This document shows positions 34,668-46,247 of a DNA stretch of 64,000 nucleotides, one piece after another (the stretch's first letter is position 1; each line of letters opens with the position of its first letter). Where the stretch lies: contig PUQB01000210.1 in assembly GCA_003024785.1 (NCBI GenBank), forward strand, positions 248,001 to 312,000. The letters are read 5' to 3'. This DNA comes from Selaginella tamariscina. Lineage: Eukaryota > Streptophyta > Lycopodiopsida > Selaginellales > Selaginellaceae. The notes below the pieces were generated by a model. The model was not told the DNA's origin and ran no database searches. It worked only from the letters and a program-made list of their open reading frames with translations. The position numbers and the translations under genes were made by a program.

Positions 34668-35204
34668 GTAATGACAACTTACACTTGAGAGACTTTTCCT
34701 TATTAGTTCCTGCACTGACAACAAATGCAGCAGACAATCAAAGGTAGCTTCACTAAGTTTAATAAATATATTAATTTAATTAAATCTAAGTTATAACTAT
34801 ATTTAACTAGTTTAAATATATATGTTTAACTGTATTTTATGTATAGAATTACTAACTTGATACAGTTTAATTGGGTCTTTGTTTTAAAATGGGTCGAGAC
34901 GCTACAAATGCGACTTTCACTGATGATGGATTTGCTCTCAGGATTGCCTATATTCTTAAGGTATTAATTCCTATTTATTATGTATGTATAAATATATACA
35001 TATATATACATACACACACATACACATACACACAGCCAATATATATTGCATACTATGTAGTATACATATGACCTATATATATATAACACATTGTTGATTA
35101 TATATATATATATAACATACTTAATTAATTTTCAGGTGCTTGGTCAAGATAAGCAATTTGATGGTTTCAATCTGTTAATCGCCACCGAGAGGGCTCGACT
35201 CCAG
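34668..35204 (+). pseudogene. WASH complex subunit SWIP (WASHC4)-like C-terminal fragment
   Basis: SWIP is a structural subunit of the WASH complex, which activates Arp2/3 on endosomes. Three exons are bounded by good splice sites. 34,668-34,743 reads NDNLHLRDFSLLVPALT, resembling the HLRNF..IVPPLT stretch of SWIP. 34,866-34,960 contains ATFTDDGFALRIAYILK, the most diagnostic stretch. 35,136-35,204 reads VLGQDKQFDGF. The middle exon needs a one-base change to keep frame, since a TAA lies upstream of the motif. Only about 75 residues are recognisable and the last 80 or so residues of the family are missing, so this is a remnant or a badly fragmented gene. The identification rests on memory of the family. 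Confidence 0.62.
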
Positions 35205-36574
35205 GTAATTCTTACACACACACACACAATATAATATGCGTGTGAGTGTGTGCTGCTGTATATATGTGTATATATATGTGTGTGTGTGTGTGTGGGTGGG
35301 TGGGTGTGCATAAACATATTTACATATGTAACTATGTTTATGCGCACACACACACACACATAGAGAGAGGGGGAAAGAGATGTATATGTATATGTATATG
35401 TATGTAGAATGTTTGGATATTGATAGTACTGGGAGTGGCATGAATGAGTTATAAGCTTGGAGTCAGAAGTTAGTTTCACTCTCCAATAACATAATGTATG
35501 TAGTAAAAGTAATAAAACTTATACATATATAATAAAAGTAATAAAACTTAATAACACAATAGACCAAAAAGGTGATAAAATATATCACAAGGGTAGCGAA
35601 AATTAATGATATAACATATGATGATGATAAAAATCAATAATACAACATATTAAACATCAATAATCAATAATACAATATATCATAAATACATTAAAAATCA
35701 CTATTACAATGTATAATTAACAATATTTATATTGATTTAAATCAATAATTACTCTTGAACATATTATTTGGCAGTTCCACTAATATAAAGACCCCAAAAC
35801 AATATATATAAGAACACAATAAAGAATAAAATTATGTATATCTCACAGTTAGGAAAATAAGGGTTTCTGGCTATGGTTTGTGGTGATGTGGCTCAGGTTT
35901 ATTTATATAATTAAAAAGTATATTCCTAATTATATACCTTGGCATTAAACATCTACTTTATGTATGAAAATAAATATTTCTTCATAACATAAACAATTCT
36001 TTCAAATTTATTAACTTCACATAACAACATATTCGAGTCACTTGAAAATTTCAAATTCATAATAATATAAAGTATACATATCCATCTCTCTCGTTTTGTA
36101 GAAAATTTAATTAATACACATGTAACTTTTTTTTTTTATTAAAATAAATGTATATTGTCCGATGATGAAATCTTCATCACTTTTCATATTTATCATAGTT
36201 ACAAGTCATTTATACAATATTTAATGAAAATAAATAAATGTAAATAAACAGGTTACTCTAGTAAATATAAGTAATTAAGATATATATTGACATTAATCCT
36301 ATAATTAAGATAATCTATTATGAATTTATAGATATAATTAAGAATGTACCTTTTATAAATTACTATTTGTATATATAAACCCTAATTTTAAATACAAAAC
36401 ATAACTGAGTTTGTTCACGGTTCTCGCACTTATAAATATATTTTAATTTGAATCTATATTATATATTAAATATAATAAAAAACATCGGAAAAAATTGGAA
36501 ATCTTTAAATATAAATCCACTAAAGTTTATTATTCCATGTTTATTAACCTAATTAGGGCTTAGGGTTTGTGTGA
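35205..36574. other. Spacer with CA/GT tracts and AT-rich sequence
   Basis: No gene is seen. It has CA and GT tracts at about 35,215-35,365 and then AT-rich sequence with short repeated phrases (35,490-35,720). The helicase gene begins at 36,575. Confidence 0.6.
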
Positions 36575-38949
36575 ATGGAGGACTTGCTGTTCACGGGCGT
36601 TCGCATTGACAAGAAGCGATTCTCGGCCGATATAGCCAGGTTCGAGGTACGCATTTATTGTTTTCATATGAAATTATTACAATTTGTTTAATTCTACTCT
36701 CAGGATGCGTCCAAGAAAAGAAAATTTTCTCCAGATGAAGGTTAGATTTATTATTTTCATCTCCATTTCCCTGTCTTACATCGGAGTTACAGGTGCTCGT
36801 CAAACACATGAGGATTTGAACGGTAAGGTTATGATATATATATAAAATTTCTTTAGTATCTTATGTGTTGAGCGGCACAGGTATATGTTATATATTTCTT
36901 CCCTTTGGTTCTAATCTGCATATATAATTGTGTGATATTTATCTTGTTCTATTTGTAACTGTGTTACTGTGTATGAAGTACTACATTTATTGATTTTTTG
37001 TAAGCATAACTTCATATAAGAATATATTACTTTTGGGATAACAATTATTTTGTTATGTTATTTTTCTAGGACGTGGGCAACTTGCGGAAGAAATTTAAGA
37101 TACATGTTGCTGGACATGATGTTCCTCAGGCACTTGTGGGCTTTCAACAGCTTAAATGTGAACCTTACTTGCTACAGAAACTTGAAGAAGCTGGCTATAA
37201 AGAGCCCACTCCGATCCAAAGACAAGTTATTCCTGTTCTTCTTCAGGTAGAGTAAACACACGCGCATACACACGGAGGTCTATACATATAGTATATAATA
37301 GATCCTGTTATCTATTTTTATTTTTCCTTTTATTTTTGTTTTTACATTTAGGGACGTGAATGCTTTTGCTTGCGCTCCAACTGGCTCTGGGAAGTCATTG
37401 GCGTTTATACTTCCCATATTAATGAAACTGGAGGGTACGCAACTTAACATGCGGCGCAAAACATGTATAGCCACCGTATTTTGTGTGTATGTGGTATCCA
37501 ACCACTTTGTATTTGCATATGATTATTTGTACATTTAAAAGACGTACTATCTCCATATTTCTGCGAATGTGTAAATATGTGCACATGTATGTATTTGTAT
37601 AATATTCATATGCACATATGCATATTTATTTATATATGTACACATACTTACGTATGTCTGTGTTTCAGAAGCAAAGTCAGGAGGGTATAAGGGGAGTGAT
37701 TATGTGTCCTCACGGGAGCTTGCCCTGCAACTCACTAGTGAATGCAGGAGATTGCGAAAGGGAAGAAATTCAAAGTGAGACTGCTTACAAAGAGACTTGT
37801 GAAAGAGGGAGATTTTACAAAGCTCCCTTGTGACATTCTTATCTCAACACCGTTACGTTTGGATTTCCTGGTTAAATCCTCCAAAATAGACTTAAGTCGG
37901 TAAGCATCAATTATCGCAAGATACAAATACAATGTATATGTGTGCACACACGTATGGCTTAACTATGTACTGATGAGCAATTCATTCAGTGTTGAGTACT
38001 TGATCTTGGATGAATCGGATAAGCTTTTCGAGCTGGGATTTGTCGAGCAAATAGACTCAGTGGTGAATGCTGCACACGGTCAAGTATTGTGAGAGCGTTG
38101 TTCAGTGCGACTTTACCGGACTCTGTAGAAGAACTTGCTAGATCAATCAACACGATCCGATCCGGATCGTCGTAGGGGAAAGGTGTGTGTGTACGTGTGT
38201 GCGTGTGCGTGTGTGTGATAGAGGGTATATGTGTATACATACATATATCCACCAAGCTTGTGGATGTATGTATGTGCATATATCTTAGCTGTGTGTATGT
38301 CGGTATGCGTGCATATAACATCTAAATGAGTTCGTTGTCTTTTTTTTTTATTTTCTTTTTCCCAAATTCAGCTGCTGATACGGTTAAGCAGAGGTTAATG
38401 TATGCAGGAACGGAGGAGGGGAAGTTGTTAGCTTTGAAACAAATATTTAAAGAGGTAACTAAGTTGTTTTTTTTTACATGCCCATAATACTGTTTTATAT
38501 GCATGATGTAGTTATTCTAATCTTAATATAATGCAGAGCCTTCAACCACCGATTATACTATTTGTACAATGCAAAGAAAGAGCAAAACAGCTTCACAGGG
38601 AGCTAGCTTTGGAAGGTCTTAGAGTGGATAGTATTCATGCGGATCGTACTCAAACACAGGTTCTCTCTAGCACACACACACTTTATTAATAAATTTTCTG
38701 TATATGAATTTTCAGTTTATTAAATAATATATCTGTGTATACATGTGATATGTGTGTGTACAGCGCGACGTTGCAGTTGAAAATTTCCGACTTGGGAAGA
38801 CATGGATTCTCGTGGCTACAGATTTAATGGCCAGAGGAATGGATTTTAAGGGAGTTAATTACGTGATCAACTATGATCTTCCACCTGATGTTACTACTTA
38901 CATTCATAGAATCGGTAAGCTCATAAATACAGTATTGTTCTATGTGAAT

Positions 38950-39047
<98 letters not shown>

Positions 39048-39303
39048 ATATATGTGTGTGTATATGAATAACATTTATAAACATTATATAGGAAGAAGTG
39101 GTCGAGCTGGGAGACCTGGGAACGCTCTGACGCTATACACGGAGGAGGACATTCCTTTCTTAAGATCAGTGGCCAATGTGATGCGAGCATCTGGCTGTGA
39201 CGTGCCAGCGTGGATGCTTAACTTGCGTAGAATTCGGAAGAAGAACCAAGGCCTCTTAAACGCAATCCAGTGGGTTAAGGTTACTCAAATCTATTTAAGC
39301 TAA
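36575..39303 (+). CDS. ROK1: DEAD-box RNA helicase, DDX52/ROK1 type
   Basis: ROK1/DDX52 is an ATP-dependent RNA helicase for 18S rRNA maturation in the nucleolus. Exons are 36,575-36,646 ([16 protein letters not shown]), 36,704-36,740, 36,793-36,827, 37,070-37,246 ([15 protein letters not shown] motif), 37,352-37,434 ([11 protein letters not shown], motif I), 37,669-37,899 (Ib STPLRL), 37,990-38,182 ([13 protein letters not shown], motif II in the DESD form typical of this subfamily; FSATLP, motif III), 38,372-38,454, 38,537-38,659, 38,764-38,914 ([19 protein letters not shown]) and 39,092-39,303 (RSGRAGR). At least five one-base indels break the raw frame (near 37,366, 37,711, 37,763, 38,071 and 38,150). 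One of them falls in the PTREL motif. All splice sites and motif residues are otherwise kept, so sequence error is a serious option. The C-terminal lysine-rich tail is short. Confidence 0.85.
38953..39058 (+). repeat. (GT)n(AT)n(AG)n compound microsatellite in helicase intron
   Basis: About 46 bases of GT, 18 of AT and 28 of AG lie in the intron between the HRIG and RSGRAGR exons. The tract is some 40 bases after the donor. Confidence 0.95.
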
Positions 39304-39859
39304 TAGCACTTGTTTAGTCATGTATGCATATGCATTTTAACACACACACAGGTATGATTTACGTTCACTATAAATAAGTGTTCCATCTTATACTTAAATG
39401 GGATACTGGCATTTTTAACTAATAGACATTCGTATAATACTTTATGATAAAGATATATGTGGATGATTATTATGTAGAAATGAACGATAATTATTAAACT
39501 TTCTAGATAAAGCTTAAATCTAAAAATAACAAATAAATATAACGTCTACCTGCACTTGCTATGTGCAATATATAGAATACACACAGGCACACACACGCAT
39601 ACATACGTACGTATATGTATATATGTTATGGTTTGAAGTTTGAACCCCTTGTTGTGGAATGGGGGGGGGTGGATGATAATTACAGGAATAATCTGGGGGT
39701 CACAAATGCACTGATGAAGCGCGGGACGCAAATGGTTGATCAAAAGAGGACGCAAATGGGAAATGCACAGTCTCTATGGTGGTTTAGGGGATTTTTGGGG
39801 ATTGGATGGATCTGTTGCTCACTCCCCAGTATTCTCTTCCATTCGCATTAAATCTCTCG
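39304..39859. other. Intergenic region
   Basis: No gene is seen. It is AT-rich with a CA/TA tract near 39,580-39,620 and a GGGGGGGGG run at about 39,661-39,669. Confidence 0.55.
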
Positions 39860-40250
39860 ATGTCTCTCGTATTCCTCAGTAATCTCCCCGACTCTCTATT
39901 ATCCCATGCGGTTCCCATCACGAACGCCGTCACTTTCGCATCTACCGCACTTACAGGTAACTCTTTGTAATGGTATATTCTGTTTGTTTCGCAGCATATT
40001 ATATATGTGTATACATATACATACACACACGTACATATGTGTGTGTGTGTTTCAATGTGTATATATTGCAGGTAACTTTCTTGGGGAGAGACTTCGGTAG
40101 GACATACACTCGTTGGTTTCGTGCTCATTGTGACTGGCGTAATCCTCTGTTCTCTGTGATAATATTCTGCTTTTTGGAGCATATTCTATCAAGCATTATC
40201 AATTCAGTATTTTGTGTGCATATTTCTGTGTTAAAAACTTCATGACTAAA
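39860..40250 (+). CDS. Possible small two-exon gene, unrecognised
   Basis: An ATG at 39,860 opens a 32-codon exon (MSLVFLSNLPDSLL...TFASTALT) ending at ACAG|GTAACT (39,956). A GT/CA-rich intron ends at TTGCAG (40,071), and the next block continues GNFLGERLR before a TAG. A neighbouring frame reads on (TYTRWFRAHCDWRNPLFSVIIF), which suggests one missing base. The 5' side (39,780-39,859) is GC-richer, as expected of a leader. I do not recognise the protein; a small hydrophobic or organelle-targeted product is only a guess. Confidence 0.35.
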
Positions 40251-40637
40251 ATATTACATATTAATGTACATGCACAGATGTATAAATATACACATACACA
40301 TAGTTTTGTTTAATATATTTTAGGAGAAATTAACTAACTGACCCTCTAGTATATAATTTCCAAATTGTCTAGGTAGTTTTCAAAATGCCAAGCATTAATC
40401 AGCTTCCTATATTTGAGTATATATATATATGTGTGTATGTGTGTGTGTGTGTGTGTGTTATTAAGCTGATTATCTGACGTAAGGCCAATTTGAACATTTC
40501 AGAAATACTGAATAATTTGGAAATTATAATATTACAGGGTCAGTTTGATAATTTTATCAGTATATTTCATGTGAAGGTGGGTTGTTCCAATCCTCCGATC
40601 CGTGGCGCAATTGGGTTGCTCATTGCTCAACGCACGA

Positions 40638-40652
40638 CACGTGCTACGTGGC
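40638..40652 (+). promoter_or_regulatory. G-box/ABRE-like elements upstream of TMEM120 gene
   Basis: CACGTG at 40,638-40,643 and ACGTGGC at 40,646-40,652 lie about 110 bases before the start codon. These are the cores bound by plant bZIP and bHLH factors. The region is clearly GC-richer than its surroundings. Confidence 0.4.
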
Positions 40653-40757
40653 GCTACAGTACTCAGCCACCTTGGACGGGTTTAAGGGTGGGTTAACGAA
40701 TAGCCCACATTTTAGGGTAAACACAGACGGGAGTGAGAGCGATTAGGGTTCTTGGGT

Positions 40758-43059
40758 ATGGGTGAAGCGTCTGTGAACGGGTTCGTGCGGGATGGTGTCG
40801 CAGCCGTTGCAGATTCACATGCTGATCTCGATCGGATCACAATGCGAGCTATGAAGGCAATCTTGTTGGTGCAGAGAAGGAGATTTCTGATCGAATAGGT
40901 AATTTTCTTGAGAGGTCAAAGAAGCTGCAGGATGAAGCATCGGCGCACAGTGCCAGGATCAGGGCCGAAGCGCAGGCACTAAGCCAGCAAGCGCTTTCTC
41001 TTGATTCGGAGATTAAGGCTCTCAAATCCCAAATCGCGAGCTTGAGCGAGAAAGATTTGATTGGCCATCGCCTTGCGGAGAAGGTACGGTTTGCATGCAT
41101 GTTTCATGTGAAAAGTCGGTGTTTCTAGCCGTAATCCGATGATAATCCGTGGTTTGCATTTTCTGCTCTAGTGATAATCAGTTAAAAATCTCTCTTTTGC
41201 TCGAAATATCGCAGGTTTTCATGCATGCCTACGCTTTTCCGTGATTAATTCTCTTATTCCTTTTCACAGTTAGAAGATGATTTGTATAGATCTCGAAGCA
41301 TGATATACGAGGGAGATGTTGCTGCCCTTCTTCCACACAAGATAAACGGTACATTTTGCATGCTTTTCTTATTAATTTCACATCAAAGCTTTCTCTTTTT
41401 TGGTCGGACATGCTTTTAATATCAGTTTCCTTACGGGTCTTGCTTAGTCTTTACTCGCAGGTTATTCGACTTGAATGTGAAGTTTAAGTTAACTAAATGC
41501 TGAGTTTGTTTACTTGTGGATTCTCTTAATTTTCTGTTTTTTCTCAGGATTATTTCTGCGGACGCTGCTTGGGCCGGTGAATGTTCGTGCAAGCAGAAAT
41601 GATGTGCGGTTTAAAGTTAAAGAGGAATACAACACATACAGAGTACGCACTCGTAACATTATCTATTATATCTATCTAATAATTAGCATCAAGACTCATA
41701 TTTTCTTTAGTTTTTACACACACATGCGCTATGCATATATACATGTACATTATATGTTCTAAATTTTCAGGACAGAACGTCAGTATTGTTTCTAGCATTC
41801 CCTTGTGTCTTGTTAGTGCTACAGAAGTTTCTTGGAGGCAGTTGCTTTCCAGCTCTCCCTGTACAAGCATACCAGGTTTGCAAATTGATATTAGTATATG
41901 AAAAATTGTAATATACCATCACATGTTCACATTGGCTGTTCTTCAGGCGTGGCTACTCTTCTTTTACACAAGTTTAGCTCTACGGGAGAACATTCTTAGA
42001 GTTAATGGAAGTGATATTCGGCCCTGGTATGTCGTCACACACACACACAATATACATGTATATATGTTTTGTTTGTTTAGGTGGGTTTATCACCACTATT
42101 TGCCATGGTTACGGCCCTTGTGAGTTTGACTTGGGGATTCAAGGTCAACCGAGCTGCTTTCGGAAACAGGTGCGCATTCAATTTAGAGTACACATACACG
42201 AATCTCGTAAATTAATAGAACGTACTTGTGTTTTGTAGCAAGGTGTGCGGCTTTTCTTGTATTGGGCAGTCATGCAAGGAGTTTCAATGTTACTGCAAAA
42301 TCGATACCAGAGGCAACGGTTGTACACACGGATTGCTCTTGGAAAGGTGGATTATGAGCTTGTATATATATGCATGTATGAATTGTTATACGTGTATTCA
42401 TATGTTTGTATGTGTGTGTGTGCGTGTTTTCTCTCTAGACTTGTATACATTATTGTAGGCTGGAAGAATGGATGTAGTATGGGGGGAAACTGCGGGCGTG
42501 AAAGGGCAGTTGTGGCTTTTGTACCCTTTGCTGTTTATTCTTCAGGTATAACTGCTTATTCGGTTAGCATAATATACACGTATCGAATATAATCAATTTG
42601 TGTTTACTTCAGTATAATGTTATAGCATATAAATTGATTATACAAAAGCATGTAAAGCTGCCTACGATGATTATATACGATCCATATATCCTTACCTGCT
42701 ATCTATACATACGACTACATTTATGTGTAAACATACCTGTAAGTGAGAGAGAGATACAACGAGCGTTTGTGCAGGCTTTTCAGTTTTACATTGGTGTTTT
42801 GTTGTTGAAGACTCCCATTGTCGAGAAAGACTATGAATGGCAGGTGGGCATAGTACATATATAATATCATATTATAGCATAGGCTGTGTGTGTGTATGTA
42901 CGTGTTAATTGGGTCTTTTAACAGATGGTGGTGTGTGGGCTGTTGCTTATAATAATGGCAGTGGGTAATTTTGCGAACACGTTGGCAACGGTGGTTAACA
43001 AGGTTAAAGTAAAGACGGAAATGAAGAAAAAGGTATTGCAACGAATGAGGCAATCTTAG
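40758..43059 (+). CDS. TMEM120/TMPIT family membrane protein
   Basis: TMEM120 (plant TMPIT-like) proteins are multi-pass membrane proteins with a coiled-coil N-terminus; their exact biochemical role is debated. Ten exons can be traced: 40,758-41,083 (coiled coil, IGNFLERSKKLQDEA...), 41,270-41,348, 41,548-41,642 (LGPVNVRASRNDVRFKVKEE), 41,771-41,875, 41,947-42,026 (AWLLFFYTSLALRENILRVN), 42,081-42,169 (WVYHHY), 42,239-42,346 (AVMQGVSMLLQNRYQRQRLY), 42,459-42,545, 42,775-42,843 and 42,925-43,059 (VVCGLLLIIMAVGNFANT; stop TAG). Six hydrophobic segments are spread over exons 4 to 10. All junctions are GT-AG and phases agree. One-base losses are needed near 40,833, 42,095 and 42,135 to keep the frame. 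This is otherwise a full-length, well-conserved gene. Confidence 0.92.
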
Positions 43060-44093
43060 ATCTTTTATAACTTATATATTATCAGGATAAATTTGTATAT
43101 CTGTCTGGTTCAGATAAATAATCTCAGCATATTCCGCTTATATGTATACACAGATATATTTAAATATATACCCTGGACATTTTAAATTTACATATTGAAA
43201 GTCTTAAATTACCTTTAAAACTTCATTGTAGTTTTATTTTCTAAGTAATATAACTTAATTGATGAAGTTTATATTAATTAGATAAAGATTATAAATGAGT
43301 AGATAATTGTATTTTGGAGTTAATTCTGAATTATAAACTAATTTTAAAATGTAATAAAAATAAGAAATTTAGGGTTATAAATGTAAAGTTTCTTACAGTT
43401 TTGAAAAGCATGTTTGTAAATACTCGATCAAAGAGTACAATTTTATTAATTTATTGTAATATGATTTGAATCATATGGTTCATATAAGATTTTTATTAAT
43501 AATTTCTTGTGTATTACTTTTCATTTGCCCATATTTTTTTTTTTAATTAATTTATTGTTTGCCATTTTGTAATGTTTTTTTTTTTGTTTTTTAAATTTTA
43601 ATTCCTTTTAATAAAGTTATATATGTACTTCTCTATTTTTTCAAGTTTAGAGTTTGAATAATTTCTTATTTATTATTCACTCGATATTGTTCATTATATT
43701 TGTTGATTTAAATATATTTTGATTAGTCATTTTACTTTTGGATTTAATATTTGTGCTAATATTTTAAGCATTTTATATTTATACAATCATTTTGTGTCCG
43801 TCTTTAGTTTTTAAGTTTTCTTATTAGATTTTTAATTATTCTTTAAAACTTAAATTTTTTTATCTTTGGTGATTAAGTTTTTTAATTGGTTTTTTTTTCA
43901 TTTTAGTGTTTAAGTCTTAATTAGATTTTCAATTGAATAATTTCCTGATTTTTACATTGATTAACAATTTATTTTTAATTTTAATTATGTTAAACATTTA
44001 CAATAGTACATTGTTATTATGTAAACAATTAAAAGAGATTAAAAGAGATTGTTTTTGTAGCTTATGCAACAAAAAGGATAAATCAAAAGCGCA
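43060..44093. other. AT-rich intergenic region
   Basis: T-rich low-complexity sequence without a supported gene. It separates the convergent ends of the TMEM120 gene and the small minus-strand gene. Confidence 0.65.
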
Positions 44094-44396
44094 TCATCTA
44101 CCACCATATTTGGCAGGACGGCGCCGACGGGGATTCTGTTTATAAACCTGTTCACGCTGCTTCACCTTCTTGTACTTGAACGGTGGTGAGACAGTCTCCG
44201 TCCCTGGCTCCAGCTCCAGCTCTGGGTCCGAATCCCACTCCGGCGGCTTCCAATCCAGATCCAAAACCTGCAGCGTGATGATCTTACCAGTCACTGTAAT
44301 AAATAAACAGAATTAGATTCAGAAACTTTACATAAACAAAGAGAAATTACATGTCGTCACACGGATGCATATGTCGCCGGAAGAACCCTCCTCCAT
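44094..44396 (-). CDS. Small basic protein, two exons, unrecognised
   Basis: On the minus strand, exon 1 (44,396-44,351) begins MEEGSSGDICIRVTT and ends at a T|GTAATT donor. The intron ends in TTATTACAG and exon 2 (44,293-44,094) continues TGKIITLQVLDLDWKPPEW. An acidic patch (DPELELEPGTE) comes next, and the product ends in a basic tail (NPRRRRPAKYGGR) and a TGA. The joined product is about 80 residues. The first 30 residues (ICIRVTTxTGKIITLQV) have the rhythm of a ubiquitin-like beta-hairpin, but that is only an impression. The gene has a GC-rich coding part in an AT-rich setting, clean splice sites and no breaks, which supports it being real. Confidence 0.6.
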
Positions 44397-44612
44397 CGTG
44401 CTACAAATCTGCCCTAGGAATTAGGGTCAGCTTTTTAAGGACCCCATTGCAAAAAGGCAACGCATAAAGGCAAAAATATTTATATTTAAAAATATGTTAA
44501 AAAATAAAAATAAAAAAACCACGACACCGTTGGATGCTCACGGCAACTGGTTCACGGAACGTCAGATGCAGCCAAAATCGACGATCACGATCACTCGTTT
44601 GTGTGTCACGCA

Positions 44613-45775
44613 CCTAAATGATTCCAGTACGTGGATGCGTATCTAGAGGTTTACCTTTACTTATGACATGATTACAATTTACATGATAATTTTATATAAA
44701 AACATAAATTGTAATGTAAGAGTTAAATTCACATAATAATTTAACATGGGAATGACATTTATCTATAACACAAAAATAATAATTTTAATGCATTTTTGTT
44801 AATATTACCTAAAAAAATTTTAATATGCAACAATTTTAATATAAATTTTAGTAATAATTTTTTTATTAAATTATAATCATGTCATGAGACTGTAAGTTAT
44901 GAAAATTTATGTATACTGGAATGTAACCGAAAATATTATAAATAACACCCGATGGTAAGTTAATGGACGCTAAACGACATTTTCGACATATTTATTAGTG
45001 TCTAGTGGTCAAGGTGGCTGACCGAATATACGGTGTGACACGTGTGAACAGTTCCCATAGTATTTTATTTCTTTTATCTGATTACAATACCTCCAGGCTC
45101 TAATGTGTGTGTGTGACACACATGTACATATGTACACGTGGAAGCCATTAGCTCCTCGATGATGTGTCAGCATCTGCTGACTCTATTTCATCAGTTACCT
45201 TATAACAAACCTCCCTCCACTGTTTGCACACACTCCTTATTGCTACCATGGTCCTCAAGTACTCTTTTGTACCATCGAACTATAACACAAAATCAATGAA
45301 TATATAGGTTCAAACGCTCTCTCTCTCTCGTGTTGGAACTTGTCTCAGTGTGTTGGCGATTGTTGGACGCCACACTTGGTCTGTGTAAGCTTGTACTAAC
45401 ACTTGGAAGCTTTAATGTAGTTCCTCGGCCCTTCCCTAGGAACCATATTATCAGTATACTATGACATATACCATATTATAATGTGAATAATAGATCAATA
45501 TACTGTAGTATCATTATATGTTGATATATTATTATATTATGCATAGCTAAACCGATAGTTTCTTTACCTTGCTCTGGGGGATGCCAGAACTTTAGTCAGC
45601 ACCGTACGTGGTGTATTCTAATCTTTCATTTGTGGTACGTGATGCATCTGCTTCATCAGCCTAAGCACAAACAAAAGGCTGAGCATCATGTATATATGTA
45701 CATCAATAGACACAGATATAGACAATATCCTTGATCCTTTACAAGTCGAGCCAACAGAAAGAAAGCTTTGGACCG
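44613..45775 (-). repeat. Shuffled partial copy of the 53.0-54.2 kb segment
   Basis: Three blocks recur downstream: 44,613-44,665 matches 54,001-54,052, 45,370-45,651 matches 53,037-53,330, and 45,652-45,775 matches 54,110-54,238. In this copy, about 780 bases between the last two blocks are absent. The junction falls at a shared GCAGA. On the minus strand the blocks include exon-like pieces of the gene at 52,691-54,710. Identity is high (few differences per 100 bases). Confidence 0.85.
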
Positions 45776-46210
45776 ACAGAAACGACAAGCTGAACTCGAC
45801 AATGGTGACGAGGTGTGTGTGTGCGCGCGCTCGTGTATATGTGCGTTTATTCATCCGTGATACACATAATTATATTTGGACAGTCATACAGATGTGGTAA
45901 TGTGTACCGGAGAGATGCGAATGTGTATGTGTATATATGTAGATGTATGTCCATATATGTGAACTTACAGACATACACATTTGATGTTTCCATCGCAGAC
46001 ATTCACCAAAGATGTGGCCTTTGGCGGCCTTGAGCTTTCGTGTGTCCTGGTCACGGTTGTTTCTATGCGACAATGCATCAGCGGCTTGCGGATTGCTTGC
46101 AGGACACAGGCTTAGAGATAAGTTGTAGTAATCCGACGGCATTCCCCTATACAAAACTACTGAAAGGGCATACTTTATGAACATCTGCAACTTCTGGAAC
46201 CCGAAGCGCA
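45165..46210 (-). pseudogene. Exon-like pieces on minus strand, unrecognised
   Basis: Two stretches look exonic on the minus strand. One at about 46,100-45,990 reads ASNPQAADALSHRNNRDQ and then KAAKGHIFGECLRWK. One at about 45,275-45,165 reads LRTMVAIRSVCKQWREVCYK and continues with an acidic SADADTSSRS end. They flank the duplicated blocks and may be parts of the same decayed gene. I cannot name the family. Confidence 0.3.
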
Positions 46211-46247
46211 CAGGAAATTGGTTATGATCTTTGAGATCATAGAATAA

